Shown piece after piece: positions 49,188-57,846 of a DNA stretch of 64,000 nucleotides. The position numbers and the translations under genes are program-made. The stretch spans positions 1-64,000 of the forward strand of contig NZ_POQQ01000041.1 of NCBI RefSeq assembly GCF_002964575.1. Direction: 5' to 3'. This DNA comes from Streptococcus suis (GTDB lineage Bacteria; Bacillota; Bacilli; Lactobacillales; Streptococcaceae). The notes beneath the pieces are model-generated. The model saw nothing but the letters and a program-made list of their open reading frames with translations. It searched no databases and was not told where the DNA came from. The stretch's first letter is position 1, and every line of letters starts with the position of its first letter.

Positions 49188-50480
49188 ATGAAAGAATTAG
49201 AAGATTACTATGGAAGACTTTTTACCAAGTATCAGTTGACAGCAGAAGAAAGAGAAAAGGCAGTTTCAATACCCAGTGTTGTTGAAAAGAATGCCTGCTT
49301 TCGATGTGGAACAGTGTTTGAAGAAGAAAACAAGTTGCCAAATGATGCAACTTACTGTAGAGCCTGCTTGCTTTTGGGCAGGGTCCGATCAGATGAAAGA
49401 CTCTACCATTTTCCACAACAAGAATTTCCTGTAAATTCTTGTTTGAAATGGAAGGGGACATTAACCGATTGGCAAGCAGGGATTTCTGACGGCTTGCTAG
49501 CAAATGTTGAAAAAAGACAAGCGACCTTGGTTCATGCCGTAACGGGTGCTGGCAAGACAGAAATGATTTACCACACGGTTGCCTCTGTGATTGACAAAGG
49601 TGGGGCAGTCTGTCTGGCCAGTCCACGAATTGATGTCTGCATCGAACTCTATAAGCGACTGCAAAATGACTTTTCAGTCCCCATTAGTCTCTTACACGGA
49701 GAGTCCGAACCCTATTTCCGAACGCCTCTCGTTGTTGCAACGACACATCAGTTGTTAAAATTTTATCAGGCCTTTGATTTGGTTTTGATTGATGAAGTAG
49801 ACGCCTTCCCCTACGCAGACAACCCCATGCTTTATCGAGCGGCAGATAATGCGGCCAAGGAAGACGGTGTTCAAGTATTTTTGACAGCAACATCAACAGA
49901 TGAATTGGATAAAAAAGTCAAAACAGGCAAACTAAAACGCCTCAGCCTACCCAGACGTTTTCATGGAAATCCACTTGTTGTGCCGCAAAAGGTTTGGTTT
50001 TCCAAGTTTGATGCCAACCTAAAGCAAAATAAACTGGTCCCCAAACTTACGAAGGCGATCCAAGAACAGAGAAAATCAGGCTTTCCCTTGCTCATTTTTG
50101 TACCAGAAATTTCCAAAGGTCAAGATTTTGCTAAGATAATGGAAAAAACATTTCCAGATGAAACAATTGGCTTTGTATCCAGTCAAACTGAAAATCGTCT
50201 TGAAATAGTAGAAGGCTTTCGCAATAAAGACGTTACAATCCTAATTTCTACCACCATTCTAGAACGTGGGGTAACCTTCCCTGGTGTTGATGTCATCGTT
50301 GTCCAAGCTAATCATTACCTCTACACCTCATCCAGTCTTGTGCAGATTGCAGGTCGAGTCGGCAGGAGTATGGATCGTCCGACTGGCCTACTCCAGTTTT
50401 TCCACGAGGGGTCTACCCGTTCCATTGAAAAGGCCATTGCTGAAATCAAACAAATGAACAAGGAGGCCGGCTATGTCTAA
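49188..50480 (+). CDS. comFA: ComFA, DNA-uptake DEAD-box ATPase
   Basis: About 430 residues. An N-terminal four-Cys zinc motif (CFRCG ... CRAC, about 37-61) precedes the helicase core: Walker A VTGAGKTEM, DEVD box LIDEVDAFPY, STTILERGVTFPGVDV and QIAGRVGRS. It drives single-stranded DNA import through the competence channel. The ATG at 49188 (or GTG 49185) has no ribosome site; the SigX box is 8 bases upstream, so the mRNA may be leaderless. It overlaps comFC by 8 bases. Confidence 0.92.
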   Translation: MKELEDYYGRLFTKYQLTAEEREKAVSIPSVVEKNACFRCGTVFEEENKLPNDATYCRACLLLGRVRSDERLYHFPQQEFPVNSCLKWKGTLTDWQAGISDGLLANVEKRQATLVHAVTGAGKTEMIYHTVASVIDKGGAVCLASPRIDVCIELYKRLQNDFSVPISLLHGESEPYFRTPLVVATTHQLLKFYQAFDLVLIDEVDAFPYADNPMLYRAADNAAKEDGVQVFLTATSTDELDKKVKTGKLKRLSLPRRFHGNPLVVPQKVWFSKFDANLKQNKLVPKLTKAIQEQRKSGFPLLIFVPEISKGQDFAKIMEKTFPDETIGFVSSQTENRLEIVEGFRNKDVTILISTTILERGVTFPGVDVIVVQANHYLYTSSSLVQIAGRVGRSMDRPTGLLQFFHEGSTRSIEKAIAEIKQMNKEAGYV

Positions 50481-51138
50481 CTGCTTACTCTGTGATCAAA
50501 ACTTGAAATCCAGACAAACCTTTTCTGAGATAATTTTCTTTGGCAAAACCCAGTCAGGAGTTTGTCATGCTTGTCTTGCTACTTTTGAAAAAATAGCAGA
50601 GCGCCACTGTCCGCATTGTTTTAAAAGCGGAGAAGAAGGAAGCTGCAAGGATTGTCGCTACTGGCTAAGCCAAGGAAAATCAGTTTCCCACACGGCCATT
50701 TTTCAGTACAATGAAGCCATGGCAGCATACTTTAGCCGATACAAATTTCAAGGCGACTATGTTCTCAGAAAAATCTTTGCATCAGAACTCAAAAAAGCAC
50801 TAGCAGATTTTTCCGATTACACCATCGTTCCCATTCCCCTCAGTCAAGAACGATTAGACGAACGAGGTTTTAACCAGGTGACTGGTCTATTAGAAGCCGC
50901 TAAGATTCCTTATCAAGAGTTGCTGGGCAAACGAGATAGTAAAAAGCAATCTTCTAAAAGTCGAGAAGAGAGGTTAGAAACAGAACAAACATTTTACCTA
51001 TTAGATGAAAAAAATCTACCAGAAAAAATTTTATTAATCGACGATATTTACACAACAGGAGCTACAATTCAGCTTGCAAAAAGTCTTTTCATGAAAACCG
51101 GACAGAAAGAAATCAAAACATTTTCACTTTGTAGATAA
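50473..51138 (+). CDS. comFC: ComFC, phosphoribosyltransferase-like competence protein
   Basis: A 221-residue protein. N-terminal zinc-type cysteine pairs (CLLCDQ, CHAC, CPHCFK, CKDC) and a C-terminal PRTase domain with IVPIPLSQERLDERGFNQVT and the PRPP loop ILLIDDIYTTGAT. It works with ComFA in DNA uptake. It starts within comFA behind AAGGAGG and shares its com-box. Confidence 0.92.
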   Translation: MSNCLLCDQNLKSRQTFSEIIFFGKTQSGVCHACLATFEKIAERHCPHCFKSGEEGSCKDCRYWLSQGKSVSHTAIFQYNEAMAAYFSRYKFQGDYVLRKIFASELKKALADFSDYTIVPIPLSQERLDERGFNQVTGLLEAAKIPYQELLGKRDSKKQSSKSREERLETEQTFYLLDEKNLPEKILLIDDIYTTGATIQLAKSLFMKTGQKEIKTFSLCR

Positions 51139-51146
51139 GAAAACGG

Positions 51147-51174
51147 TTGCAATTATTTAATAATGTGATATAAT
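51147..51174 (+). promoter_or_regulatory. Promoter of hpf
   Basis: TTGCAA (51147-51152), 16-base spacer, TATAAT (51169-51174). It lies just after comFC, so hpf has its own promoter in addition to any late-competence read-through. Confidence 0.7.
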
Positions 51175-51214
51175 AATAGTGAAGAAAGGCGAAAGCCAAG
51201 AAAGAGGTACTAAT

Positions 51215-51757
51215 ATGATTAAATTCAGTATTCGTGGAGAAAACCTTGAAGTTACAGAAGCACTTCGTACTTATGTAGAAGAGAAAGTAGCAAAGATTGA
51301 GAAATACTTCAATGAGGACCAAGAGTTGAATGCGAAGGTCAATCTAAAAGTTTACCGTGATAAACGTGCCAAAGTGGAAGTGACGATTCCAGTAGGAACT
51401 GTTACTCTGCGTGCCGAAGATATTTCACAAGAAATGTATGGCTCTATCGACCTTGTAGTAGATAAAATTGAACGTCAAATTCGTCGCAACAAAACCAAGA
51501 TTGAAAGAAAACACCGTCAAAAAGTTGCCACAGGCCAAGTCTTTACTGATGAACTTGTAGAACAAGTTGAAGAAGAAGTAAAAGTTGTTCGTACCAAACA
51601 AGTTGACTTGAAACCAATGGATATGGAAGAAGCCATCCTTCAATTAGAATTGCTAGGACATGACTTCTTTATCTATACTGATGCCAACGACGGAACAACC
51701 AATGTCCTATATAAACGTGAGGACGGAGATTTGGGACTTTTAGAAGTTCGCCAATAA
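51215..51757 (+). CDS. hpf: Ribosome hibernation promoting factor (long form)
   Basis: A 180-residue protein (start MIKFSIRGENLEVTEAL behind AAGAGGT; an earlier in-frame ATG-like start at 51179 is not supported). The N-terminal domain (1-100) binds the 30S A/P region; the C-terminal domain (about 125-180, DMEEAILQLELLGHDFFIYT) drives 70S dimerisation into 100S ribosomes, as in long HPF. It acts in stationary phase and competence. Confidence 0.93.
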   Translation: MIKFSIRGENLEVTEALRTYVEEKVAKIEKYFNEDQELNAKVNLKVYRDKRAKVEVTIPVGTVTLRAEDISQEMYGSIDLVVDKIERQIRRNKTKIERKHRQKVATGQVFTDELVEQVEEEVKVVRTKQVDLKPMDMEEAILQLELLGHDFFIYTDANDGTTNVLYKREDGDLGLLEVRQ

Positions 51758-51765
51758 GCATACTG

Positions 51766-51792
51766 AACAGCTACACCATGTAGCTGTTTTTT
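51766..51792 (+). terminator. Terminator of hpf
   Basis: AACAGCTAC (51766-51774) pairs with GTAGCTGTT (51780-51788), followed by a T-run. Confidence 0.85.
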
Positions 51793-51805
51793 GATGTTCA
51801 AAAAA

Positions 51806-52165
51806 AGGGCTCTTTGTCAACTGTAGTGGGTAGATGAAAAGCTAACACCTAGAGAGGACGAAATCCGTTCTCTCTTTCTTTATCTCTTTCCTATTTTCAG
51901 GAGATAAGCTGAAAAGGGCTATCCCCAGCCCTTTTCACTGTTCAAGGCAATCAAAATGCATTTTTTAAGTTTTCATCTTCCTGAAATCGAGGGCATTTCT
52001 TTTAATGACTTTGATGAGATTGTTGGTAGCCTCCAATTTGGCGTTGGAATAAGGCAATTCTAGAGCATTCAAAACCTTGTCTTTATCCTTTAGAAATGTC
52101 TTAAATACCGTCTAGGAAATAGGATTAGCAGAGGCTATTTCCTGTTCGATGAGACTGAAGAAATG
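51806..52165 (-). pseudogene. ISL3-family transposase remnant
   Basis: GGCTCTTTGTCAACTGTAGTG near 51808 is the end-type sequence of ISL3-like elements. On the minus strand 51980-52110 encodes FLKDKDKVLNALELPYSNAK, LEATNNLIKVIKRNALDFRK, the C-terminal end of an ISL3-family transposase. The remainder is gone. The copy is inactive. Confidence 0.7.
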
Positions 52166-52281
52166 AAGTCAATAAACTCTTAGGAACGTTGATATTTCGG
52201 TATTTCTGAGAGTTTTTTATTTTCAACATAAAGAAAAAAGATTGAAGAAAATTGTCCAAAATGGACTTTTTCTTCAATCTG

Positions 52282-52312
52282 AAACACTCCTGTTCAATAG
52301 GAGTGTTTTTTT
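52282..52312 (+). terminator. Intrinsic terminator in the region after the IS remnant
   Basis: AAACACTCCT (52282-52291) pairs with AGGAGTGTTT (52299-52308), followed by a T-run. A longer hairpin (AAAGATTGAAGAAA with TTTCTTCAATCT, about 52227-52279) precedes it. With no gene between hpf and here, it may belong to a small RNA or a lost gene. Confidence 0.6.
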
Positions 52313-52533
52313 GTGTCTCGTTTTAGGGAGTCGTACTGAAACTAAAATTTGACATACATAAATCCTACGTTAAGTTGAAACATTAGAACAAGATAAAGGT
52401 TTGTTGTAACTGACTTTAGTCATGTAGTCATAGCCTTAACTTGAACGCAGTTCAACGAACGCTTTCTACGTTGTTGGAGTGAAACGAAGAAATACGGTAT
52501 AGAATCCAATTGTTTCCGACGGGTGGTCATGAT
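52313..52533. other. Non-coding stretch
   Basis: About 220 bases without a supported ORF or RNA. I see no repeat or promoter that I would call. It may be the eroded tail of a former insertion. Confidence 0.4.
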
Positions 52534-52959
52534 TTAATATTGTTTCAAGAATTGCTCAATTTCTTCAATTGGAGTTTGACTACCTTTTTCAAGATAAGCC
52601 TGTTTCTCACCATTTTGATAGTAGGTTAAGTGAGGAACTGTTTGTATATTTTGAGACGATACAAAACTTTTTACAAGGTCACTAGATTCTTCATCTGTAT
52701 TGAGATAGTAAACGGGGACTTGTGTATCTTGAATGGCTTTTTCTAAATTTGGAAAGAATTTTTGACAATAAGGACAGGTTGGACGTCCTACATAGAGGTA
52801 GAAGTCTTCCTGGCTTTGTATCTTTTCTTCCACTTCTTCGAGCGAAATAGACTGGGTGGAGGTGATAACCTCTGATTTAGCTTCCTGAGAGGGTTGGCAG
52901 GCATAGAAGATCACTAAACAGAGCAATAAAGAAATACAGCTGACAAATTTTTTAATCAT
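52534..52959 (-). CDS. Thioredoxin-like lipoprotein
   Basis: About 141 residues from ATG 52959. The lipobox-like LVIFYAC follows a hydrophobic signal (about 5-20), so it is probably a lipoprotein anchored outside. The thioredoxin-like part has FYLYVGRPTCPYCQKFFPNL with a CPYC redox centre and VPHLTYYQNG with cis-Pro. It resembles PedC-type bacteriocin accessory thioredoxins. An in-frame GTG 12 bases upstream (52971) overlaps the previous stop. It is paired with the secreted protein upstream. Confidence 0.8.
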   Translation of the reverse strand: MIKKFVSCISLLLCLVIFYACQPSQEAKSEVITSTQSISLEEVEEKIQSQEDFYLYVGRPTCPYCQKFFPNLEKAIQDTQVPVYYLNTDEESSDLVKSFVSSQNIQTVPHLTYYQNGEKQAYLEKGSQTPIEEIEQFLKQY

Positions 52960-52967
52960 AGTTTCTA

Positions 52968-53717
52968 TCACTGCCTAGTTGGTTCGCATGCACGGCCATC
53001 CCCATCTCTATCTAAATGTGGGCCATAACCAGGTTGGCCGGATAGGATAGGTTTCAAATGTTCAGGAACAGCAGAGCAATTCGGATAGTATGGAGCTGCT
53101 GGCTCAGTTTGTGTAGGTGTTGCTGGCTCAGTTTGTGTAGGTGTTGCTGGTTCGGTTTGAACAGGAGTCTGAGTTGTTTGTACAGTAGGCGGTGCAGGAG
53201 GAGTAACATACTGAGTTGTAATTTGTTGTCCTAGGGATGTCGCATAGAATTTAACACCTTCTTGTGACCAGCCATGACTAGGGAGAACATTATATTCATT
53301 TAGGTCGGTTGTCCAGTGGTGAAGTCCACGAAGTTTGAAGTTATAAACGCGGTAAATTGGAACAGTACCACCAGAGTAGAATACTGGCTGTCCATTGTTA
53401 TCGGAAGTCCAACCATGTTTAGCAGTTAAAACGGCTACTTCATTGGTGTCGCTAGTATAGAGATGGTTTTGTAGACCTGCATTATAAAGCCTGTATACAG
53501 GGGTGCCAGTATCAGGGGCATTCCAACCAATGCCTTCGTATCCCCAACCATGTTGGTTATATAAAACATCTTTTTCATTTGCATCAGTGGTATAAAGATG
53601 TTCACCATTCTGTCGGTTATATAGGCGATAGATAGGAGTATCTGCAGAAACGCTTGTTTGGATACTTGCTCCGATAAAGAGAGTAGCTAACGATATAACG
53701 AATGTCTTCACTTTCAT
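52968..53717 (-). CDS. Secreted protein with DUF5648 repeats and Excalibur-like domain
   Basis: About 249 residues from ATG 53717 behind GAAAGGAGA. N-terminal signal (KVKTFVISLATLFIGASIQT) with a cleavage-like SVSAD. Three repeats of the DUF5648 type (IYRLYNRQNGEHLYTTDANE; VYRLYNAGLQNHLYTSDTNE; IYRVYNFKLRGLHHWTTDLN), then a Pro/Thr linker with two PATPTQTE units, then a C-terminal Excalibur-like calcium motif (YYPNCSAVPEH, HLDRDGDGRACE). It is likely surface or secreted; target unknown. Confidence 0.85.
   Translation of the reverse strand: MKVKTFVISLATLFIGASIQTSVSADTPIYRLYNRQNGEHLYTTDANEKDVLYNQHGWGYEGIGWNAPDTGTPVYRLYNAGLQNHLYTSDTNEVAVLTAKHGWTSDNNGQPVFYSGGTVPIYRVYNFKLRGLHHWTTDLNEYNVLPSHGWSQEGVKFYATSLGQQITTQYVTPPAPPTVQTTQTPVQTEPATPTQTEPATPTQTEPAAPYYPNCSAVPEHLKPILSGQPGYGPHLDRDGDGRACEPTRQ
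53097..53144 (-). repeat. 24-bp tandem repeat (2 copies) in the linker
   Basis: Two exact 24-base units plus a degenerate third encode PATPTQTE repeats in the secreted protein. Copy number is likely to vary between strains. Confidence 0.75.
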
Positions 53718-53997
53718 TTTGAAGAATCTCCTTTCATATTTCTTTAAGTATATCATATTCAACCATAAAATAAAAGTGTTTTCTATACATGTTATTATAT
53801 AAAAAGGCTAGTGTTTGAAATGGGTAGAGATAGGTGGTAGAGCGGATTATTCAACTATAGCTTCGACGCTAGCTACAGATTCTTTCATAGATTCTTCCAA
53901 ACTACTGTCTGAAAACATTTACAATGTGATTATCTGTGATTTTTTTGCTAATCTATGATATACTTTTTTAGTTAAATTAAAAGATACAGAGGATATT

Positions 53998-55845
53998 ATG
54001 ACAAAACTTAGAGAAGACATCCGTAATGTAGCCATTATTGCTCACGTTGACCACGGAAAAACAACCCTCGTTGATGAATTATTGAAACAATCTCAAACGC
54101 TTGATGAGCGCACAAACCTTGATGAGCGTGCCATGGACTCTAACGATCTTGAAAAAGAGCGTGGTATCACTATCCTTGCTAAAAACACTGCCGTAGCTTA
54201 TAACGGTACTCGTATCAACATCATGGATACGCCAGGACACGCGGACTTCGGTGGTGAGGTTGAGCGTATCATGAAAATGGTTGACGGTGTTGTGCTTGTC
54301 GTGGATGCTTACGAAGGGACTATGCCACAGACTCGTTTCGTATTGAAAAAAGCTCTTGAGCAAAACTTGACACCAATCGTCGTTGTTAACAAGATTGACA
54401 AACCTTCTGCTCGTCCAGAAGAAGTGGTAGATGAAGTGCTTGAACTCTTTATCGAATTGGGTGCAGATGATGACCAGTTGGAATTCCCAGTAGTTTACGC
54501 ATCAGCTATCAACGGTACTTCATCTTTGTCTGATAATCCAGCAGACCAAGAAGAAACCATGGCACCAATCTTTGATACTATCATCGAGCATATTCCTGCA
54601 CCAGTGGACAACTCTGATGAGCCTTTGCAGTTCCAGGTATCCCTTTTGGACTACAACGACTTCGTAGGTCGTATCGGTATCGGTCGTGTCTTCCGTGGTA
54701 CTGTTAAAGTTGGTGACCAAGTTACCCTTTCTAAGCTTGATGGTACTACTAAAAACTTCCGTGTTACCAAGCTCTTTGGTTTCTTCGGTTTGGAGCGTAA
54801 GGAAATCCAAGAAGCGAAAGCGGGTGACTTGATTGCCGTTTCTGGTATGGAAGACATCTTCGTTGGTGAAACTGTGACTCCGACAGATGCAGTTGAGGCG
54901 CTTCCAGTTCTTCGCATCGATGAACCAACCCTTCAAATGACCTTCTTGGTCAACAACTCACCATTTGCAGGCCGTGAAGGTAAATGGGTGACATCTCGTA
55001 AGATTGAAGAACGCCTTTTGGCTGAGTTGCAAACGGACGTTTCTCTACGTGTTGATCCTACTGACTCTCCAGATAAATGGACTGTTTCAGGTCGTGGGGA
55101 ATTGCACTTGTCTATCTTGATTGAAACCATGCGTCGTGAGGGTTATGAGCTTCAAGTATCACGTCCAGAGGTTATCATCAAAGAAATCGACGGCGTGAAA
55201 ATGGAGCCATTCGAGCGCGTGCAAATCGATACGCCAGAAGAATACCAAGGTTCTGTTATCCAATCCCTTTCTGAGCGTAAGGGAGATATGTTGGATATGG
55301 TTTCAACTGGTAATGGTCAAACTCGTCTGGTCTTCCTTGTGCCAGCCCGTGGTTTGATTGGTTACTCAACTGAATTCCTTTCAATGACCCGTGGTTACGG
55401 TATCATGAACCATACTTTCGATCAATACTTGCCAGTTGTTCAAGGTGAAATCGGTGGTCGTCACCGTGGTGCCCTTGTCTCTATTGACCAGGGGAAAGCG
55501 ACAACTTACTCAATCATGCGTATCGAAGAGCGTGGTACTATCTTTGTCAACCCAGGTACTGAAGTGTACGAAGGAATGATCATCGGTGAAAACTCACGTG
55601 AAAATGACTTGACAGTTAACATCACAACTGCTAAACAAATGACAAACGTTCGTTCAGCTACCAAAGATCAAACGTCTGTTATCAAGACACCGCGTATCTT
55701 GACCCTTGAAGAATCGCTTGAATTCTTGAACGATGATGAGTACATGGAAGTAACACCTGAGTCTATCCGTCTTCGTAAGCAAATCTTGAACAAGGCAGAG
55801 CGTGATAAGGCTGCTAAGAAGAAAAAGTTAGCAACTGAAGAATAA
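53998..55845 (+). CDS. typA: Translational GTPase TypA (BipA)
   Basis: A 615-residue GTPase. G1 [16 protein letters not shown] (about 13-28), switch [18 protein letters not shown]4 [14 protein letters not shown], followed by domain II, an EF-G-like domain and the BipA-specific C-terminus. It binds ribosomes and helps in stress, low temperature and assembly. A TATACT-like -10 lies near 53957; the ribosome site AGAGGAT precedes the ATG. Confidence 0.95.
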   Translation: MTKLREDIRNVAIIAHVDHGKTTLVDELLKQSQTLDERTNLDERAMDSNDLEKERGITILAKNTAVAYNGTRINIMDTPGHADFGGEVERIMKMVDGVVLVVDAYEGTMPQTRFVLKKALEQNLTPIVVVNKIDKPSARPEEVVDEVLELFIELGADDDQLEFPVVYASAINGTSSLSDNPADQEETMAPIFDTIIEHIPAPVDNSDEPLQFQVSLLDYNDFVGRIGIGRVFRGTVKVGDQVTLSKLDGTTKNFRVTKLFGFFGLERKEIQEAKAGDLIAVSGMEDIFVGETVTPTDAVEALPVLRIDEPTLQMTFLVNNSPFAGREGKWVTSRKIEERLLAELQTDVSLRVDPTDSPDKWTVSGRGELHLSILIETMRREGYELQVSRPEVIIKEIDGVKMEPFERVQIDTPEEYQGSVIQSLSERKGDMLDMVSTGNGQTRLVFLVPARGLIGYSTEFLSMTRGYGIMNHTFDQYLPVVQGEIGGRHRGALVSIDQGKATTYSIMRIEERGTIFVNPGTEVYEGMIIGENSRENDLTVNITTAKQMTNVRSATKDQTSVIKTPRILTLEESLEFLNDDEYMEVTPESIRLRKQILNKAERDKAAKKKKLATEE

Positions 55846-55862
55846 TTCCGAGGAGAAGAAAC

Positions 55863-56114
55863 ATGTTTTACCTCATCCTAGCGATTTTATTGGTACTCTT
55901 TTATATCTTTGTAGCCCCCAAAAATGTCAAGGGAACAATCAATTTGATTCTAGCAGTATTTTTTCTGGTAGTACTGGTTATCGCGCTCATTCTTGGAATT
56001 CTAAAAATCATGCAGTTTTCGACAAAGTTCTGGATTGGTTTGATTGTGATCCTCATTGGGCTTTGGGCGATGAGGGATATTCATAATCTAGAAAGTTCTC
56101 CTAAAGGAAAGTAA
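55863..56114 (+). CDS. DUF3165 membrane protein (83 aa)
   Basis: Three hydrophobic helices: MFYLILAILLVLFYIFVAP, KGTINLILAVFFLVVLVIAL, FWIGLIVILIGLWAMR. It matches the small streptococcal DUF3165 family. It follows typA behind GAGGAGAAG; probably co-transcribed. Function unknown. Confidence 0.85.
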   Translation: MFYLILAILLVLFYIFVAPKNVKGTINLILAVFFLVVLVIALILGILKIMQFSTKFWIGLIVILIGLWAMRDIHNLESSPKGK

Positions 56115-56128
56115 GGTAAACAAAAATA

Positions 56129-56167
56129 GAAGAAAAGGCTGGACGGCTTGTCCAGTCTTTTCTTCTT
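56129..56167 (+). terminator. Terminator of typA-DUF3165
   Basis: AGAAAAGGCTGGAC pairs with GTCCAGTCTTTTCT around GGCTT, followed by TCTT. Symmetric enough to act on both strands. Confidence 0.8.
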
Positions 56168-56190
56168 GTTCCTGTTCTTATCAGGTTCTA

Positions 56191-56344
56191 ATACTCAATA
56201 AAATCAAAAGTAGCCTAGGAAACAAAGCCGAAGATAGAACTCCGCTCCTCTCCTGTTTCAAGGGAGCAGGCTGTAAAGCTCCACTGGAGCTTTACACTCA
56301 TCTAGGCAAGTTGCTAACGGTAAATGTTGATTTTCGAAGAGTAT
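56191..56344. repeat. BOX-like repeat element (154 bp)
   Basis: The ends are inverted: ATACTCAATAAAATCAAAAG at the left and TTGATTTTCGAAGAGTAT at the right. These are the reverse of boxC and boxA ends of pneumococcal BOX elements. A perfect internal GTAAAGCTCCA/TGGAGCTTTAC hairpin replaces the usual boxB. It lies between two convergent genes. Confidence 0.6.
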
Positions 56345-56351
56345 GAGGGCA

Positions 56352-56386
56352 TAAAAAATAGCCTGAACTAGAGGTTCAGACTATTT
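56352..56386 (-). terminator. Terminator of the channel-like gene
   Basis: AAATAGCCTGAAC pairs with GTTCAGACTATTT around TAGAG, one mismatch; on the minus strand a T-run (A-run near 56352-56358) follows. Confidence 0.75.
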
Positions 56387-56393
56387 GAAATCC

Positions 56394-57596
56394 TTATTCT
56401 TTATCGATTTTCTTTTCTAATTTTTCAAGCTGTCTTGCAGCAAAGTCACGACCGCCGAGACCAAAGGCAAGAGCGAAAGCAACAGCAAGTGCACCGAGAA
56501 CGATTGTGAAGGTTGATTGAACGATGTGTTGTGCAAACTTCAACTGATCGAGAGCCATGAAGACTGCAAAGACAATCATCAAGTAGCGTACAATGGTGAT
56601 AACAAGTGGGCTATCTGTAACTTTTTGTAGGAAGTTAGCTACTAGGTTGCTGGCGATAATGGCCAAGATGACAATAGCGATAGCGCTAATCAGTGATGGA
56701 AGGTAAGCAAGCAAGGCAGAACCAACTGCATTAAATACTTGAAGGTTCAATACTTGGATAGCTTGGATAAAGAAGAAAACGATGATAATTGCGCGAACGA
56801 CTTGCGTAATGATAGCTGACAATTCAAAGTTAGCTTCTTCTTTGGCAAAGAGGTATTTAGAATAGTTGTTGATACCAGCAGTTTCAAGAAGATTTTCAAG
56901 AAGGTTGCCAATCAATTTAGCGACGAAGCTACCAACTGCAATCAAGACAAGGGCAACCAAAACATTTGGAAGGATACCGATTACTTGATTAAGAATCGTA
57001 ACGATTGGTTGAGAAATACTTGTGATACCAAGTGTTTCCAAGGCCAAGGTCAAGATTGGGATGAAAATCAAGACATAAACAACAGTTGATAGGACAGAAA
57101 TGATTTGTTTGCTGTCGAATGGTAATTTTTCCTGGCCTGTAACCTTTGTGTACCATGTATCGATGTCCAAACGTTCTAGAACACCAGTTAACAGACCTTT
57201 GATAAATTTGCAGAAGAAAGTTCCGACAAAGAGAATCAAACCAGCTGCGATCATGTTTGGAATAAAGGCAAAGAATTTCTCAAACATGCTAGAGATTGGA
57301 TCTACCGTGCTGCTGATATTCAAACCAGACAGGATAGATGGAAGGAAGAAAAGAATAACAAGGAAGTAAACAAGTTGACCAAGTGTCTTGATGAGTGATT
57401 GACCATTATCTTCAGGTTTGATAACACCCCATTCTTGCAATTTTTGCGAGAACTGGATTTTGTTCAAACCAGACAGAGTTAACTTGCGCAATAAGCCAGC
57501 CAAAGCAAAAGCGATGATGACGAGAACAAGCATCCGAATGACCCCTGGTAAAGCAGAGAGCAATGGATAGAATAAGCTATCGATTATATTTGTCAT
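56394..57596 (-). CDS. Mechanosensitive channel TM-helix repeat protein (MscS/CmpX-like)
   Basis: 400 residues from ATG 57596 (ribosome site AAGGAGTATT). Repeated helix modules with FIPNMIAAGLILFVGTFFCK, LPNVLVALVLIAVGSFVAKL, LPSLISAIAIVILAIIASNL show the TM_helix/CmpX architecture. The C-terminal ALAVAFALAFGLGGRDFAAR is the conserved MscS-like pore helix. A beta domain typical of MscS is missing. It may respond to osmotic stress. Confidence 0.8.
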   Translation of the reverse strand: MTNIIDSLFYPLLSALPGVIRMLVLVIIAFALAGLLRKLTLSGLNKIQFSQKLQEWGVIKPEDNGQSLIKTLGQLVYFLVILFFLPSILSGLNISSTVDPISSMFEKFFAFIPNMIAAGLILFVGTFFCKFIKGLLTGVLERLDIDTWYTKVTGQEKLPFDSKQIISVLSTVVYVLIFIPILTLALETLGITSISQPIVTILNQVIGILPNVLVALVLIAVGSFVAKLIGNLLENLLETAGINNYSKYLFAKEEANFELSAIITQVVRAIIIVFFFIQAIQVLNLQVFNAVGSALLAYLPSLISAIAIVILAIIASNLVANFLQKVTDSPLVITIVRYLMIVFAVFMALDQLKFAQHIVQSTFTIVLGALAVAFALAFGLGGRDFAARQLEKLEKKIDKE

Positions 57597-57742
57597 AGAA
57601 TACTCCTTAAATAAAATATTTTTCGAATTAAGTCTATCATTTTTGCCTATAATTGACAAATAAGATGAATTTTCAGTAAAGGGTTTTCAGTAACGGATGA
57701 GGAATTATGTATTTTCCACTCCCTCTGGCTTGAAAAAGCTTC

Positions 57743-57771
57743 TTGTAAAGGGTAAAATAAAGTGTTAGAAT
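57743..57771 (+). promoter_or_regulatory. Promoter of the murD cluster
   Basis: TTGTAA (57743-57748), 17-base spacer, TGTTAGAAT with extended -10 TAGAAT (57766-57771). The 5' leader to murD is about 70 bases. Confidence 0.7.
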
Positions 57772-57846
57772 GTGAAGTTTTCTAAAAGAGAGGAACTCAT
57801 CTAGACCTACTTGTTTAGATTTTAGAGGATAAGAAGGAAATATGCT

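Noticed and set aside
56394-57659. Longer N-terminus of the channel-like gene (start at 57659)
   Set aside because: The extra residues are polar and precede a strong AAGGAGTATT site that serves the ATG at 57596.
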